Source: Odontocerum albicorne (taxonomy: Eukaryota > Arthropoda > Insecta > Trichoptera > Odontoceridae). From it: a DNA stretch of 64,000 nucleotides. The stretch spans positions 25,767,778 to 25,831,777 of the forward strand of contig OX463844.1 of NCBI GenBank assembly GCA_949825065.1, in the 5' to 3' direction. This document shows, one piece after another, positions 48,440 to 59,694 of this stretch. The notes beneath the pieces were generated by a model. The model was given only the letters and a program-made list of their open reading frames with translations, was not told the DNA's origin and made no database searches. Position 1 is the stretch's first letter, and the number at the start of each line of letters is the position of its first letter. The translations under genes and the position numbers were made by a program.

Positions 48440-50635
48440 AGTTTTTCTCAGGGCACGTGATTTGCACATTTAAAACCCGTTTCCCGTAAAACCTAAAGAG
48501 CTGCGTAAGTGGCAAAACCCAAGGTGGTTCACAAGTGAAATTGTTAGGAATATTAGACTTAAAGATTCTTTTCACCGAAAATGGAAACACTCTTGTCGTC
48601 TGAGTGACTACGATGCGTTCAAAAGTTCTCGCGCTCAACTCAAACATAACATTCGCATGGCTTATAAGGACTTCATAAGGAACTTAGAATGTCGAATGGT
48701 ATGTGAACCAAAACTATTTTGGAATTATGTTAAATCCATGCGTAACGATTCTCCAGTGCTTAATGTCATGAATTGGGATGGGAATCAAATAACTGGTCCC
48801 GAAATATCTTCTGCATTCGCAAATTATTTTTCAACAGTTTATTGTAGGGACTCCAAGGCATTTGTTTTTGATGAACACCATACTTCCTCGGGATTTAACC
48901 TAAGCATCACTACATTTGATATATTCAAACAAATAAAGTTGATGAAAAACACTAAAGCAGTTGGGCCGGACGGAGTACCTACATTCTTTCTTAAGGGCTG
49001 TAGTGAATTGCTTTCAGCACCTCTTGCTTACATATTTAATCTTGTCTTCCGAGTCCATACTTTTTCAAGTGAATGGAAAAAGACTCGAGTTATTCACATA
49101 TTTAAAAATAGTTCTAAGGACGATGGAACCAACTACAGACCTTTTCTTCAATAGCTGAGCTCCTAGAAATGTTTATGGATTGCACACTAAGGTCGTTAGT
49201 GGACCCATATATAATTGATGAGCAGCATGGCTTCAGAAGAGGCTGATCTACTGAATCCAATCTGATAGTCTTCACCGGCTATGTCTCAAGGGCTGTAGAT
49301 AGTGGCAATCAGATTGATTGTTCGTATCATGACTGCGAAAGCTTTTGATCGCGTCAATCACAAAAAAATATTAGAAAAAATGAGTGAACTTGGGATCCCA
49401 GGAAACTTACTAAGGCTGCTGTCAGACTTTCTTACAGAAAGAAAACAATTTGTTTTACAAGGAATCTACAACTCCGATTACTTCACTGCCTACTCAGGTG
49501 TTCCTCAGGGGTCTAATCTTGGACCTACCTTATTTCTTATTTTTATTAATGATATAGGTAGTTATAAAAAAAAACCACGTTTCTTCTATTTGCTGATGAC
49601 CTCAAAATCTAAAAAAAAAATCGTTCATATACTGACTGCTTAGACCTACAGTCAGATCTCAACAACGTTTGTGACTGGAACCACAATAATACATTATATT
49701 TCAATGCATCAAAGTGCAAACTCATGTCGTATCATCGCTCACACGTCTTGAAATTCCATAGATATACACTAGAATCGATACATATATCCCGCACAGATAA
49801 TATTAAAGATCTGGGTGTCTTGTTCCACAGCTATCTCGCATTTGGTCCTCACATAGAAATTATGTGCAACTCGGCTTATAAAACTCTAGGATTTGTAATG
49901 ACAATCTCTAAGTCGTTTGAAAACCAAATGGTGCTCAAAACGTTGTTTAATTCATTGATACGTAGCAAACTAGAAAGCTATGCTTGCATTTGGAGCTCGG
50001 TGGGGGCGCAGAACTCACTCATAGTGGAGAAAGTACAAAAAAAATATCTACGATATCTCTATATGAGTGAGTTTGGTGTCTCTCCATGGCTTTATCCTAC
50101 TCAGTTTCTGCTGGGCATGCTCGGGTATAACTCCTTGAGTGTACTCGTAAGAAGAGATCTGCGTCTCCTGGCATACGTTGTCAAACTCGTTCGAAGAGTT
50201 GTGAGCTGTTCAGCATTACTACAAAGATTAGCGTTAAATGTTCCTAACAATTACACTAGACTGCGCCGGCAAGAAATGTTCTCAATAACATACGCAAGAA
50301 CGGGTCTTCCAGCCGCTATACCTGCTGGAAGGGCCTTAACTCTTTTGAACGGGACTGCTTCGGATATTGACATACTCGTATTTCATATCACATTACCAAA
50401 AGCAAAAGTAAATTTTCTTCTAAGGTTGAGCGCGTTAGAAAGCACTCATCAACGTACTAAAGTTACTTTGAATATATGTGTATGTTTGTATGTATATTTG
50501 TATGCATATACATATTTTTTTGTTTTATTATTTTTTTTTCTATATAATTTTTCTTTATTTTTAATGTTAACACTTCTTGTATTTTTCCAAGTAATTGGGA
50601 TAAGTCTGTTTTGAGAAAATAAATAAATAAATTTA
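48440..50635 (+). mobile_element. Non-LTR retrotransposon, 5'-truncated, with reverse transcriptase
   Basis: A LINE copy that keeps the linker, reverse transcriptase and C-terminal region of ORF2 but lacks the endonuclease and ORF1. It ends in GAAAATAAATAAATAAAT at 50616-50633, a tail typical of target-primed reverse transcription. Two TACTCGTA octamers lie inside (50142, 50373). Frame breaks make it non-functional as read. No target-site duplication was resolved. The C-terminus differs from the 13.9/29.2-kb family, so it is a separate Jockey/CR1-superfamily lineage (inference). Confidence 0.88.
48657..50614 (+). pseudogene. LINE ORF2 (reverse transcriptase), interrupted
   Basis: The enzyme would nick-prime and copy its own RNA into DNA at the target. 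Three open blocks are visible. 48657-49154 holds the linker and RT start (NTKAVGPDGVPTFFLKG, EWKKTRVIHIFK, NYRPF). 49302-49643 holds AFDRVNHKKILEKMSELGIP and SGVPQGSNLGPTLFLIFIND. 49724-50614 holds the post-palm part (DNIKDLGVLFHSYLAF, LFNSLIRSKLESYACIWS, VEKVQKKYLRYLY). The catalytic FADD lies at 49589-49600 in the frame of the third block, so the frame changes at the 9-A run 49566-49574. A TAA follows at 49610 beside a 10-A run. Another shift occurs near 49150 and a stop near 49243. Homologous residues continue upstream to about 48470 (KWQNPRWFTSEIVRNIR). Confidence 0.88.
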
Positions 50636-50639
50636 AAAT

Positions 50640-51285
50640 ATAGTTTAAAGAAGTGTATTTTACGGCTTCATTATAAATGTGACTAAAAACTTTGTTAATT
50701 AAAACAATCGTAACGATTTTTTTGTAAAAAAGTGGAATTCGTTTACCAAACATTACAATTAAAAAAATGAGTAAAGAAAATAATCTAATTGAATTTTTCA
50801 AATTTTAGTTTGATATTCAAGTATTTTCATTATACAGATATTTAAAGTTGTAATGATTTTTAATTTTTTTTAAATACAAATAAAGCCTCTTTATCCAATT
50901 ATAAATTATGATTTGATTAATTAAAATTAAGCCTTGATATTACAATATATCATTCTGAGGGATTATCGAGTCATGTAAGCGATGGAGCATATTTATTGAT
51001 AATATTATTATTTTTTATTCGGTGCCCTAGGGTCGCAAACATCTGTGATGCTTTAGGAATGTCTTTTTTCTTTATACTTTGTCATAGTCTGACAGAGAAA
51101 AGAGGGGGGGGGGGGTATACAAGATGATCCCAGATTTGAATTAATGTTTTTGTTGTGAAATATGAGAAATCTTTATCTCAATACATTTTTTAGTATTGCT
51201 TAGTTTTTACTATCGATGTACAAAATCATTTTCATCATTACGATTACATTATACGCGATTTATATTTTTATTACTACTCGTATGC
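50640..51285. other. AT-rich noncoding DNA with a 12-G run
   Basis: No gene. An uninterrupted run of 12 G lies at about 51104-51115. TACTCGTA at 51275. Confidence 0.55.
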
Positions 51286-51289
51286 ATAC

Positions 51290-51680
51290 AAATGTACACT
51301 GCGAATGCTTACGTGAGAAAAGGTGTTCTAGCACACCTATTCATTCAAAGTTTGTACAATAACAGCACAACAGTTTTCGGGACAGAGAGGAGTCAGACAG
51401 GGATGCACGTTGTCTTCTGACATCTGTTACATTTAAAGATAATTTATTACGCACGTGACACTAGATATTTCAAACTGTGGAGTTTCAAAGGGATGGAAGA
51501 TATTGAATTATTTAAGATATGTTGATGAGATAACATTCGTGGCTAATCATCCTGAAAACATTGGTTAACTTCGTCGTGTCAAACTGAAAAGTCGTCTGGG
51601 TCTTGAGATCAAAAGATCTAAATACGATAAAAAGTAAATCTGTTACATAATATTGAAGCAAAGGCAAAATTGTAGGATGA
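51290..51680 (+). mobile_element. RTE-like LINE fragment covering the reverse-transcriptase palm
   Basis: Plus-strand relics: FIQSLYNNS, then FSGQRGVRQGCTLSSDICYI (usual RGVRQG..LSP), LRYVDEITFVANHPEN (the YADD box with its second position Val and one Asp changed to Glu) and LKSRLGLEI. These are in the right order and spacing for an RTE-type reverse transcriptase. It is broken by stops. It complements the C-terminal fragments elsewhere in the window. Confidence 0.78.
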
Positions 51681-51689
51681 ATTGCAATG

Positions 51690-53035
51690 CTTATGTCGCA
51701 ACTTGAAAATATGATTATTTTATTTATGTATTTATTTAACATTTCATACAAGTGTAACTCTATAATAAAACATCAAAGAAAACAAAACATTATCAAAAGT
51801 CTAAATACTCGTATATCATATTTACAAAAAGAGACAATGTTTTTTTATTTTTCTGTGAAGAGGCTTAGTTATATCTATTTAGTTTACTAAGAAGGTCAAT
51901 CCTCAATTTCTCCATCGAATATGGAATATATTAATATTCGAGAATTTATTCGACAAAGGCATTACGTGTTTTAGTGGTGATACATCACCAAAAGCAATCT
52001 TAATTCACGATGGCGTAGTAATTGTCTGGTACATTAAATTAAAGTAAGTCGATCAATAAAAGGTTTGCTATTTTTCCGTAAGCAATTTATATAGTCTTTT
52101 CTAATACTTGAGGAGCAGTATCCAAGCGTATTTATTAAATATATCTGGGAATGAGTAATTAATTGAGTAATTCTCTTTGCAACAAAGGTGTCGTAGATAT
52201 CTCTTTTCGATTACCAGAGAATTTTGATTTTTTTTATGTTTCGTTTGATTTGAGCTGCAAGGAAACATAACTTCAATCAAAATCCGTATTGTAAAAAGCT
52301 TCGTTGTCTCCATGTGCCTTTGTGTATCAGATAACACGAACAATACATGAAGCGAATGAAGGGAGTATTAATACTTGAAAGAGTTCTAAGCGTGCAAAGG
52401 ATTCTTCTCTTGAAATATAAAAAGAATAATTCTCAAAAAAATCTCAGGGGGGTTCTACTTTTTTACCATGTGACTCAGTGAGGGGCAATAGTCTTATGAT
52501 ACTTGTAATTGTCAGTGTCGATGGAAAAAGAGTGAATCCATCACGTTGGATTAATGAAGTCCAAACTGCAGCAGGATCTTCAGTGGTGTCAGCTCGACCG
52601 AGTCTAGGGGTAAACTAGAAGAGAGTCGTGATCTAAGTAGTAAGTATAAACATATTCATTCCATATTCATAAGAATATGGCAATCCTCAAATATGAAACA
52701 CCCACTTAGAAGAAGACTATCATATTTTGCTGGTGTATAAAAACATGTTTATAAATATCAAATCAAGAAACCATAAGCTTTAGAAATATATATTATTAAA
52801 GTGATAATGTATTCTATGAGTATTAAGATGATAACACATACCTAAATTTTTTTTTCTTCATTCACTTCTTATTTGAATTTTATTTTACGTATTGTCAATG
52901 GGATGAAATGAACAATTCGGCGATCTTACGCTCGAAAAAAGTTTTGTGGAGCCAAGATGTGAATCTTAAACTGTTTTATTTTATAACATAGTTTAATCTG
53001 ACGAGTTTGCTGCCTTGTTAAAATCTCTTTCAGTT
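51690..53035. other. AT-rich noncoding DNA
   Basis: Nothing recognised. TACTCGTA at 51806. Confidence 0.55.
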
Positions 53036-53041
53036 AACCAA

Positions 53042-53145
53042 AAGGATTTTCAAGTGGAAACCAGACAGGCATTTTTTTTAAATAAAGTTAGTTTAAACGG
53101 GAATCGTACATGTATCCCCGGGCAGGAAGACGTCTTTAATTTATT
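53042..53145 (-). mobile_element. tRNA-derived SINE fragment
   Basis: On the minus strand a GC-rich CCTGCCCGGGGATACATG leads into a B-box-like TACGATTCCCG (53108-53098), an AT-rich linker and a GTCTGGTTTCCACTTG body. The body matches the 13.8- and 63-kb SINEs. Confidence 0.6.
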
Positions 53146-53149
53146 TATT

Positions 53150-54440
53150 TTAGTTATTAATTTTTTTTAAATTATAATGCTTACATATACAGTGACAACC
53201 GAAAACATACAAAGTTTAAAGATATATACAATAACAAGAAAAACAAATATAAAGTCGAAACCACTATCCCTCATTATTTAGAAACTTAAAAAATGTTACA
53301 TTTATTTGTGATGTAGTGCACAGAAGTATTCTACACATAAACATAACAGAGAGAGTGAGAGGCAGAAATCAGTATGTTTGATATGCATTGAGAAGTGAAC
53401 TGATTTTTTTAATATTATAAAAATAAGAAAACTTGGACTAAATCATGCATCGACATAAGTATTATCTAAGGAAAAAATCATAAATAAAGAAATCCAGAAA
53501 CAAACAGGATATATCGGGTGAAAAACTTGAGACATTGGTACGGAATATCAACCACATCCCTGTTCAGAGATTCTACTAACTAGATCAAATAGGTGCACAT
53601 GGAATTGGACGAAAAATAAGAAGAAAATCACATGTGTTTATGTGTTTTTCAATTATTTTTTTTGTGAACTTTTTGCAATTATTATATAATTTGTCGTTTA
53701 AAGATGGATTCAAATTCCCCGAATTATTTATTTAAAATATTTTGTCAACCAATCCTATCTTATTGACATTGGCAATGAGATAACGATTTAAAAAAAAAAA
53801 CACTTATTGCGTTACAATGTTACTATGTAAATTTAAAAAAAAAGTGATCTATATATCAATTAAGAGTGTTTTCTCAGGAACAAGAAAAGTAATTCAAGTG
53901 CCAGTGGCTTACGTAAAACTCCTTCAATTTCCTTCGTGTAGCTACTTTTTCTACAAATATGTTATTATGTACTCGTAAGTTAATAATATCTTGTTTGAGG
54001 GTAGGGAAAACAGAGGCGCTGTAATTTTATTGAATACAACTGAGTAATTGAAAAAAAAATAGAGTTTTTCTTCCTGTAAATATAGTACTAGCTTTAGAAA
54101 TCAAATATTTACGATTTTCGGCGAATTTCAGTTTAACAACTAATCTTGTTTATACATGTATATGTATAGTTTTAAAGTGCCAACTTTTTCTCCCATTTTC
54201 TTAGAAATGTAATTTTAGTGAAAATTTATCTTAGATCTTTTAAATGTATATAATATTTTAATAATTTTTTTTTAGATATATTTTTATTAAAAAAACTGGC
54301 AGCCTACTTATTATTTGGTATTCCTTAAAGATAAGAACATTAAAATCCTAATCCATTTTCATGAAAAGCATTATTTTTCTTTGTTTTAGTTTTTATTAGT
54401 TTGGAAAGTCTTATTGTATAAAATATGTTTATATGTTATT
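53150..54440. other. AT-rich noncoding DNA
   Basis: Nothing recognised. TACTCGTA at 53970. Confidence 0.55.
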
Positions 54441-54445
54441 GACGG

Positions 54446-54520
54446 CCGTTGTCTAACGGTTAGCATTTACCATTATAAGCGGGCAACCCAGGTTCGATTT
54501 CTGGTGAATTCATTTGAGAA
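54446..54520 (+). mobile_element. tRNA-like SINE head
   Basis: A-box-like GTTGTCTAACGGTTAGCAT and B box GGTTCGATTTC (54491-54501) with a closing CCAG/CTGG T-arm. The acceptor stem does not pair and the anticodon arm is poor, so this is a SINE head or pseudo-tRNA, not a working tRNA. Confidence 0.55.
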
Positions 54521-54524
54521 TTGT

Positions 54525-55385
54525 TTTTATTTTTAAACCATTTTAAATTAAAATTTAGGTTTTCCAGTGGTTTATATGCTGTTTATCATAACTGATTGCT
54601 TTTAACCAACAAAATATAGCACTTTGTAAAACTCTGCCTAACGAAAGGCTGAAGTAGATTAAACGTGCTGGTCATCTTGGAAGTTTTATCACCTTGTCAT
54701 CAGAACTTTGGGTTTGATCTCTCAATATTGTGCGCTGGTTGAAGTGCAACAGCTTACACATAAACCAATAAACGCACAGGCACCCACCATATTACTGACA
54801 AATATACTGAATAAAATTCTTAAAGTTTTAAACCACCAGATTGCTGACAAATATACTCAATCACGAAGCATAGCATATCGATCATAGCACGATACGATGC
54901 TAACGAACGAACTGTATGAGAACGTAAAATATGAAAAAACAAGATATACAAAAACAAGTCCCTTCAAGTGAACATTTAAATTATAGGGACCTAGAATTTG
55001 AGTGCTCATTGGAGTTTATTGCCTATTATTTGTTGACAATGCTTTGTCTGTATCTTAGTGAGAACATATAAACATGAAAAAATAGATTAATATTTTATGA
55101 TTGTTGATAAGTATTGAACTCTGCTTGAAGTGCTTTTTATTTGTAGTAGATATCCCTGGTTTTTTCACAGATGATAACGTAATGAAAATACTTTCTTAGG
55201 AGTACTGAAAATAGTCAAAAAATAAACGTGCTCATATAAAATTACTCCGTTACGAAACGAAGTGAACGCATATAACATACAGAATAGCCCAAAATAACGT
55301 TCACTTTTGTTTCGTCAGCATTAGCGATACGCGTACGACTTGTAGCGATTTTATTACTTGACTTAAAACTCCACCTTATAAAATT
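54525..55385. other. Noncoding DNA
   Basis: No gene recognised. The 5' part of the 55.4-kb transposon probably lies toward the right end but is too decayed to identify. Confidence 0.45.
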
Positions 55386-55394
55386 TAACTTGTT

Positions 55395-55721
55395 CAGTAT
55401 TTAAATGAAGTAGACTTTGTTGCAAGGCTGGATTTCGCAGCTAAGATGTTTGAACAGTTCTTCGGGTTTGAAAACATATTTTTTTCAAGCGAAGCGCATT
55501 TACATCTGATTGGCTTTGTCAATAAGCAATATTGCCGCTATAGGAGCGATGAAAACCCAAGACTGAAATAACAGAGACCACTCCATTGTGTAGGAATAAT
55601 GGTTTGGGCAGCAAAGTCAGCGTCGATAATAATCGGTCCTTATTTATTTGATGACGCTCGAGGCCAAGCAATACTATTTGATTCGGGTCGTTTTATTCAA
55701 ACGCTGAAAGTTTTTGACTGA
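55395..55721 (+). mobile_element. IS630/mariner-like transposase relic
   Basis: One frame reads through with a single stop (TAA at 55569-55571): FENIFFSSEAHLHLIGFVNK, YRSDENPRLK, PLHCVGIMVWAAKSASIII and GPYLFDDARGQAILFDSGRF. This is the segment around the first catalytic Asp of an IS630/mariner-type transposase (usual FSDEAHFHL.G.VN.QN.R ... V.VWCA....IGPYFFE...G.AVTV...R). The catalytic Asp is Ser here (FSSEAH). The second and third Asp regions are absent. It is the same broad type as the 8.0-kb element. Confidence 0.82.
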
Positions 55722-55724
55722 ACT

Positions 55725-56120
55725 TTCGAATTTATGACGGCAAGAATTTAGATGAATGCCGTCGACGCGGTGGTCGTCTCGATAACATTATTTACATTTT
55801 CGTCAGGCGTCTTTCTCTTCTATTGATATAAACTTGAAAACCACGCGATACATTTTTTTTTCATATTTCAGGATATAGTATATCTTTAGATTCAGGCCGG
55901 AAATTTTTGAACTTAGTGGTATTGTGTATTAATTAAAATAAATTCCAACACGATATATGTAATTACAAAGTAATAAATGTAGTAAATAATTAAAAAAGAA
56001 ACAATGCATGCAAATTCTGGCGAACCAGATACGCAATGTCGCTTTTGACTCAATTGTGAAGCGATTCGATATATTTGCTTCAAAACTGTAACTTGAATAT
56101 CTTTTTTAATTCAGGGAAAT
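55725..56120. other. Noncoding DNA
   Basis: Nothing recognised. Confidence 0.5.
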
Positions 56121-56123
56121 AAA

Positions 56124-56250
56124 ATGGGATATTTAAAAAAAACATCTCCACCACACCATGCCCATAATATGGTAGGCAGAGAGAACACATTTCCCCTTCC
56201 ATACCATTCTGGCATACATTTTTCCCTTCTGTCGCGTCCATGCATTATCT
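56124..56250 (-). mobile_element. RTE-like LINE 3' end
   Basis: The minus strand reads MHGRDRREKCMPEWYGRGNV then FSLPT, resembling the final 'C.DR......R..W...V.AYP' block. At DNA level it matches the 47.1-kb 3' end (GTTCTCTCTGCCTACC). Confidence 0.5.
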
Positions 56251-56254
56251 CGTA

Positions 56255-56720
56255 TTATGAAGGTGTTTCACATTTTCTTCTTTCAGAATTTGATTTATTT
56301 GATCATGTCAAATTTTACAAATCTTCTATACTATTGTACTTGTAGAGATAATTTTTGTAAATCTTTCATCCTTCATTGTTTCTAAATGTTTAAGTGTTCA
56401 AGGTTCCTTAATCATCGCAGATGTGTTGAAATTCCTAATCTTTTTAATTTTCACAGTAATAATGCCATGTTTTATCAAATGGCAATTTAAAAATAAATAA
56501 ATCTTGAAATGATTTATGCTTCGCAACAAAAAATACAAAAAAAGTATTCTAAAAAAATATAGTAAAATAGAAAAAAATATATACTACGAGTACATAAGTA
56601 CCTCAAGTAGTGTAATGTACTATCTAAAAGTTCTGTAAATGACTATCTTATTGTAAAGTAAAAAAAATGTTATGCGTTTAGTAAAATATTGTTAATTTCA
56701 CTTAATATAACAGTATAATT
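56255..56720. other. AT-rich noncoding DNA
   Basis: Nothing recognised. TACGAGTA at 56585. Confidence 0.5.
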
Positions 56721-56723
56721 TAT

Positions 56724-56850
56724 TATCCCCTGATGATGAGGCGAAAACTTTGAAACCGTATATTTAGTGGTGTAAACAGTGGTTTACTTAACAAATTACA
56801 ATATTTTTGAATCTTCAGTGTTAACGCCTTGACTACAAATTTAAAAAAAA
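56724..56850 (+). repeat. Third copy of the hammerhead-like dispersed repeat
   Basis: CTGATGA at 56730-56736, GAGGCGAAAACTTT, GAAAC at 56752-56756, then TAAACAGTGG, AACAAATTACAAT and GTTAACGCCTTGACTA match the 5.1- and 35.8-kb copies. The second hairpin has decayed here. It lies 270 bp upstream of the receptor exon's splice acceptor, probably within the intron before it. Confidence 0.7.
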
Positions 56851-57094
56851 TAACACGAAGTGTTTCGCTCCACCTTTAGTAAAACAGAATCTTAAAAAAA
56901 GTTATATTTAGAATGTGATTGAACTTAAAGTGAGAAAGGGTGGTTAGTTTTATATAATGTTTCAATAAAAAAACCTCCAATCTCGAACAATGAAAAATTA
57001 CCACGTTTAAACGTGGAATGTTTAAATAAACAACATTTTACTGAATCTGAAAACATAGATTTCTACAAACTGTATTTATTTTGAACAAAATTAA

Positions 57095-57119
57095 ACTATT
57101 TTTTTCTCTTTATTTTCAG
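57095..57119 (+). promoter_or_regulatory. 3' splice acceptor before the receptor exon
   Basis: A strong polypyrimidine tract (TTTTTTTCTCTTTATTTTC) ends in AG at 57118-57119. This implies an upstream noncoding exon and starts the exon at 57120, giving a 131-nt leader before the ATG. The exact splice is inferred, not observed. Confidence 0.8.
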
Positions 57120-57250
57120 ATTCGGACTTCACCGTCAAGAAAAATACTTTTAAAATTGTATCTCAAATAGTGAAAAAAAATGTAACTTATGTCCATAGTG
57201 TCGCACGAATTGAGCCAATTCAAACTTGATCGTTATTTTAGTATCCCAAA
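57120..57250 (+). promoter_or_regulatory. 5' leader with two upstream ORFs
   Basis: A minimal start-stop (ATGTAA) lies at 57180-57185. A second uORF runs from ATG at 57189 to TGA at 57252-57254 (21 codons plus stop). Its stop overlaps the receptor start as ATGA (receptor ATG 57251-57253). Such overlap is the arrangement used for termination-reinitiation, so both uORFs should reduce receptor translation if the leader is transcribed. Confidence 0.7.
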
Positions 57251-58139
57251 ATGAATGACCCGTTGAGAGATTCCGATTGGTTCTTCTCAACTCCGGTTTA
57301 TACCGAAATGGGTCTGGATTTCAATGAAACAACGGAAATAACAACTTTAATCGGTAATTTCTCTAAAACTTTTAACTTGGACGATGAGATGGAACCGACG
57401 AGAGATCCTCTTTATATAGTTATTCCAATAACAATAATATACGTTTTGATATTCATAACGGGAGTAGTAGGAAACATCAGCACATGTGTAGTTATATCGC
57501 GCAATAAATCAATGCATACTGCAACAAATTATTATTTGTTCAGTTTAGCTATATCTGATTTGTTGCTATTGATTAGTGGACTACCACAAGAAATGTACTC
57601 GATCTGGTCGAGATACCCGTACGTGTTTGGTGAAGTGTTTTGTGTTCTACGAGGTTTAGCTGCTGAGACGTCTGCTAATGCGACAGTGCTTACTATAACT
57701 GCATTTACAGTTGAGCGTTACGTTGCAATATGCCATCCGTTTTTGTCACACACGATGTCCAAATTATCTAGGGCAATCAAATTAATATTAATTATTTGGC
57801 TAGTAGCCTTAATTTTTGCAACTCCTCAAGCATTACAATTTGGATTGGTGATGCATCGAGACATTGTGGTTTGCACTCAAAAGATGGTTCTTTTAGAGCA
57901 CTCATTTGAGATATCTACGTTTCTATTTTTTGTTACACCAATGACATTGATAACGGTGCTTTACGCTTTGATTGGACTGAGATTAAGAAGTTCAAATATG
58001 ATGAAGAGAGAGAGACCTCAGGGGGCTCAAGGCACTCAATCAAGTAACAGGTTGCTCCGAACGGGGACCACGACGGGACGAGGAAACGGACCCAAGAGGC
58101 CAGCAAGTCAATCTTCCCGAAGAGTTCTTAAGATGCTTG
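57251..58139 (+). CDS. PK-R: Pyrokinin receptor (neuromedin-U-receptor-like GPCR), first coding exon, partial
   Basis: A plasma-membrane receptor for FXPRL-amide pyrokinin peptides, coupled to G proteins (family knowledge). The exon gives residues 1-296 plus the first base of the next codon. Visible parts: an acidic N-terminus with N-glycosylation sites (NETT at 25, NFS at 36); TM1 about 54-80 (GN at 74-75); TM2 about 91-113 (LAISD, Asp103); Cys131; TM3 ending ERY at 155-157; TM4 about 174-197 (Trp183, then FATPQALQFG); Cys208, partner of Cys131; TM5 about 220-246 (Pro230); and a Ser/Arg-rich third intracellular loop. The blocks SGLPQEMYSIWSRYPYVFGE and RYVAICHPFLSHTMSKLSRA point to pyrokinin rather than CAPA receptors. 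The start is chosen as the first in-frame ATG after the acceptor. Helices 6-7 and the tail are on exons beyond the window. Which pyrokinin-receptor paralogue it is cannot be settled here. Confidence 0.93.
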
Positions 58140-58145
58140 GTGAGT
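58140..58145 (+). promoter_or_regulatory. 5' splice donor of the receptor exon
   Basis: GTGAGT directly follows RVLKML + G, so the intron splits a codon after its first base (phase 1). In this receptor family the next residue is usually Val at the start of TM6, which fits G|TN. If the intron were retained, translation would stop two codons later (TAA at 58145-58147), giving a receptor with only five helices. Confidence 0.9.
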
Positions 58146-59690
58146 AAAATAAATACATGCTTTGAAATCAATGTACAACATTTCGTAAATATTTTTAATC
58201 CACATAATTTCAAAACAACTATAAAATATTGCCTAATTACAGTATTTTTCGATGCATTTACACTTTGTTCTTAAATGCGAGCGATACGATCGAGCAACTT
58301 CAAGCAAAACTTGTTTTTGCTTATTACTGAGACTTCTGAGTTTCGGAACTTTCTACTATTAGAAAATTTGGTTATTTTTTATCAAACTCTTCGTTTTTCA
58401 ACGGTGAAGGGTAAAGGAATTGCAATACTCCAATTTCGTTCTCCGATTCCTCATATAATTCTGCCCCTAGCCTTCAATGGCTGCTTAATTTGATCCAAAA
58501 TTATTTGAGCATTGACACTTATTTCCGAAGTATACACCGAGTATAAATTGTTTTGAAATGTTGACTTTTCTTTAGTCCAAATAATTTGAGTTTTAAATTA
58601 TAAACCGTTACTGTTGAACCTATCCAGGGTGCTTGGTAAACCAAATATGGTAGATGCTATACTGACATCATTAACGGTGAATTTTAGACATTCGATTGGA
58701 ATATTTCTTCCACTCTTAGTTGTTTCACTCTCCCAACATATGTTGCAAAAGACATAATGTGACATGAGGCATGTGTGCCTCACTTCTGTAAGTATCTGGA
58801 ATCGTTATATAGTGTGACCTGTTCACATACAAAGAGTTTATTGCGAACATGTGGTTGTCTTTAATATCGATAAAATCCATTTTTAGATTTAATTAAATGT
58901 ATTTACTTGTGGTCATATAAATTAGTAGTGGGTATAAATGTTAACATTGTATGCAACAAATTAATTACTTGGCGAACTGATTCATTAAAAATACTTGTAA
59001 AGGTTGCGTTTTATAGGTAAGGTGTTATTTTCTTTCACTATTTTAATATATTATTGCGTGGTTGAACAATAAAGCTATTATTTAGTTGAAACCTTTCACA
59101 TATATTTGATACCATATCAAATAAATCTTTTCCAAAATTAAAGACGTCTTTCTAAACGATAGAATTGTAAAAGATCACGGACACGGACCAGAAAACTGTT
59201 GGCCATTTATTTTTAATAAATTAATTTATTACTTAGAATACAAAATTAACAATTTCAATAGTTTTTATGAAATGTGAACCGATGCATACAAAGGACCACT
59301 TCACTTGATAAGATCTGTGATAAATTTGTCTCATTCCTTAATTACATATTTCATATACATATTTGTTATGTAGACTAAAACGCTCAAACTATTTACATCT
59401 TTCCACATACTACGAAAAACAAGTTGTCACACATACAATTCCAACTATAAAGTTATCTTAAATATCAGAACAATTGTTCCTTAGTCAAGTACTCATTAAA
59501 TACAATAACAGTTTTTTATTCGTAAAAATGTATTTATTTAAAATATTTCATACATTAACCTTACCTCCTTGACATTATTTTCCATTAATGTAAAGTAAAT
59601 TTTTTTTAAATCATGGTATCTTTTTATGCCACAAGAGTTATGTGAATTGTATTTAAGCCATGTAAATTGTACAATATGATAAAGTTAAAG
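58146..59690. other. Receptor intron, AT-rich
   Basis: Inferred intron. No exon encoding the TM6 CWAPFH or TM7 NP..Y blocks is found on the plus strand. Confidence 0.65.
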
Positions 59691-59694
59691 CAGT

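Noticed and set aside
54446..54520. Functional tRNA gene
   Set aside because: A and B boxes are present, but the acceptor stem does not pair and the anticodon arm is poor.
57251..58139. CAPA receptor as the identity of the GPCR
   Set aside because: The TM2-ECL1 block (SGLPQEMYSIWS) and the ICL2 block (HPFLSHTMSKLSRA) fit pyrokinin receptors better; this rests on family memory, and a phylogeny would settle it.
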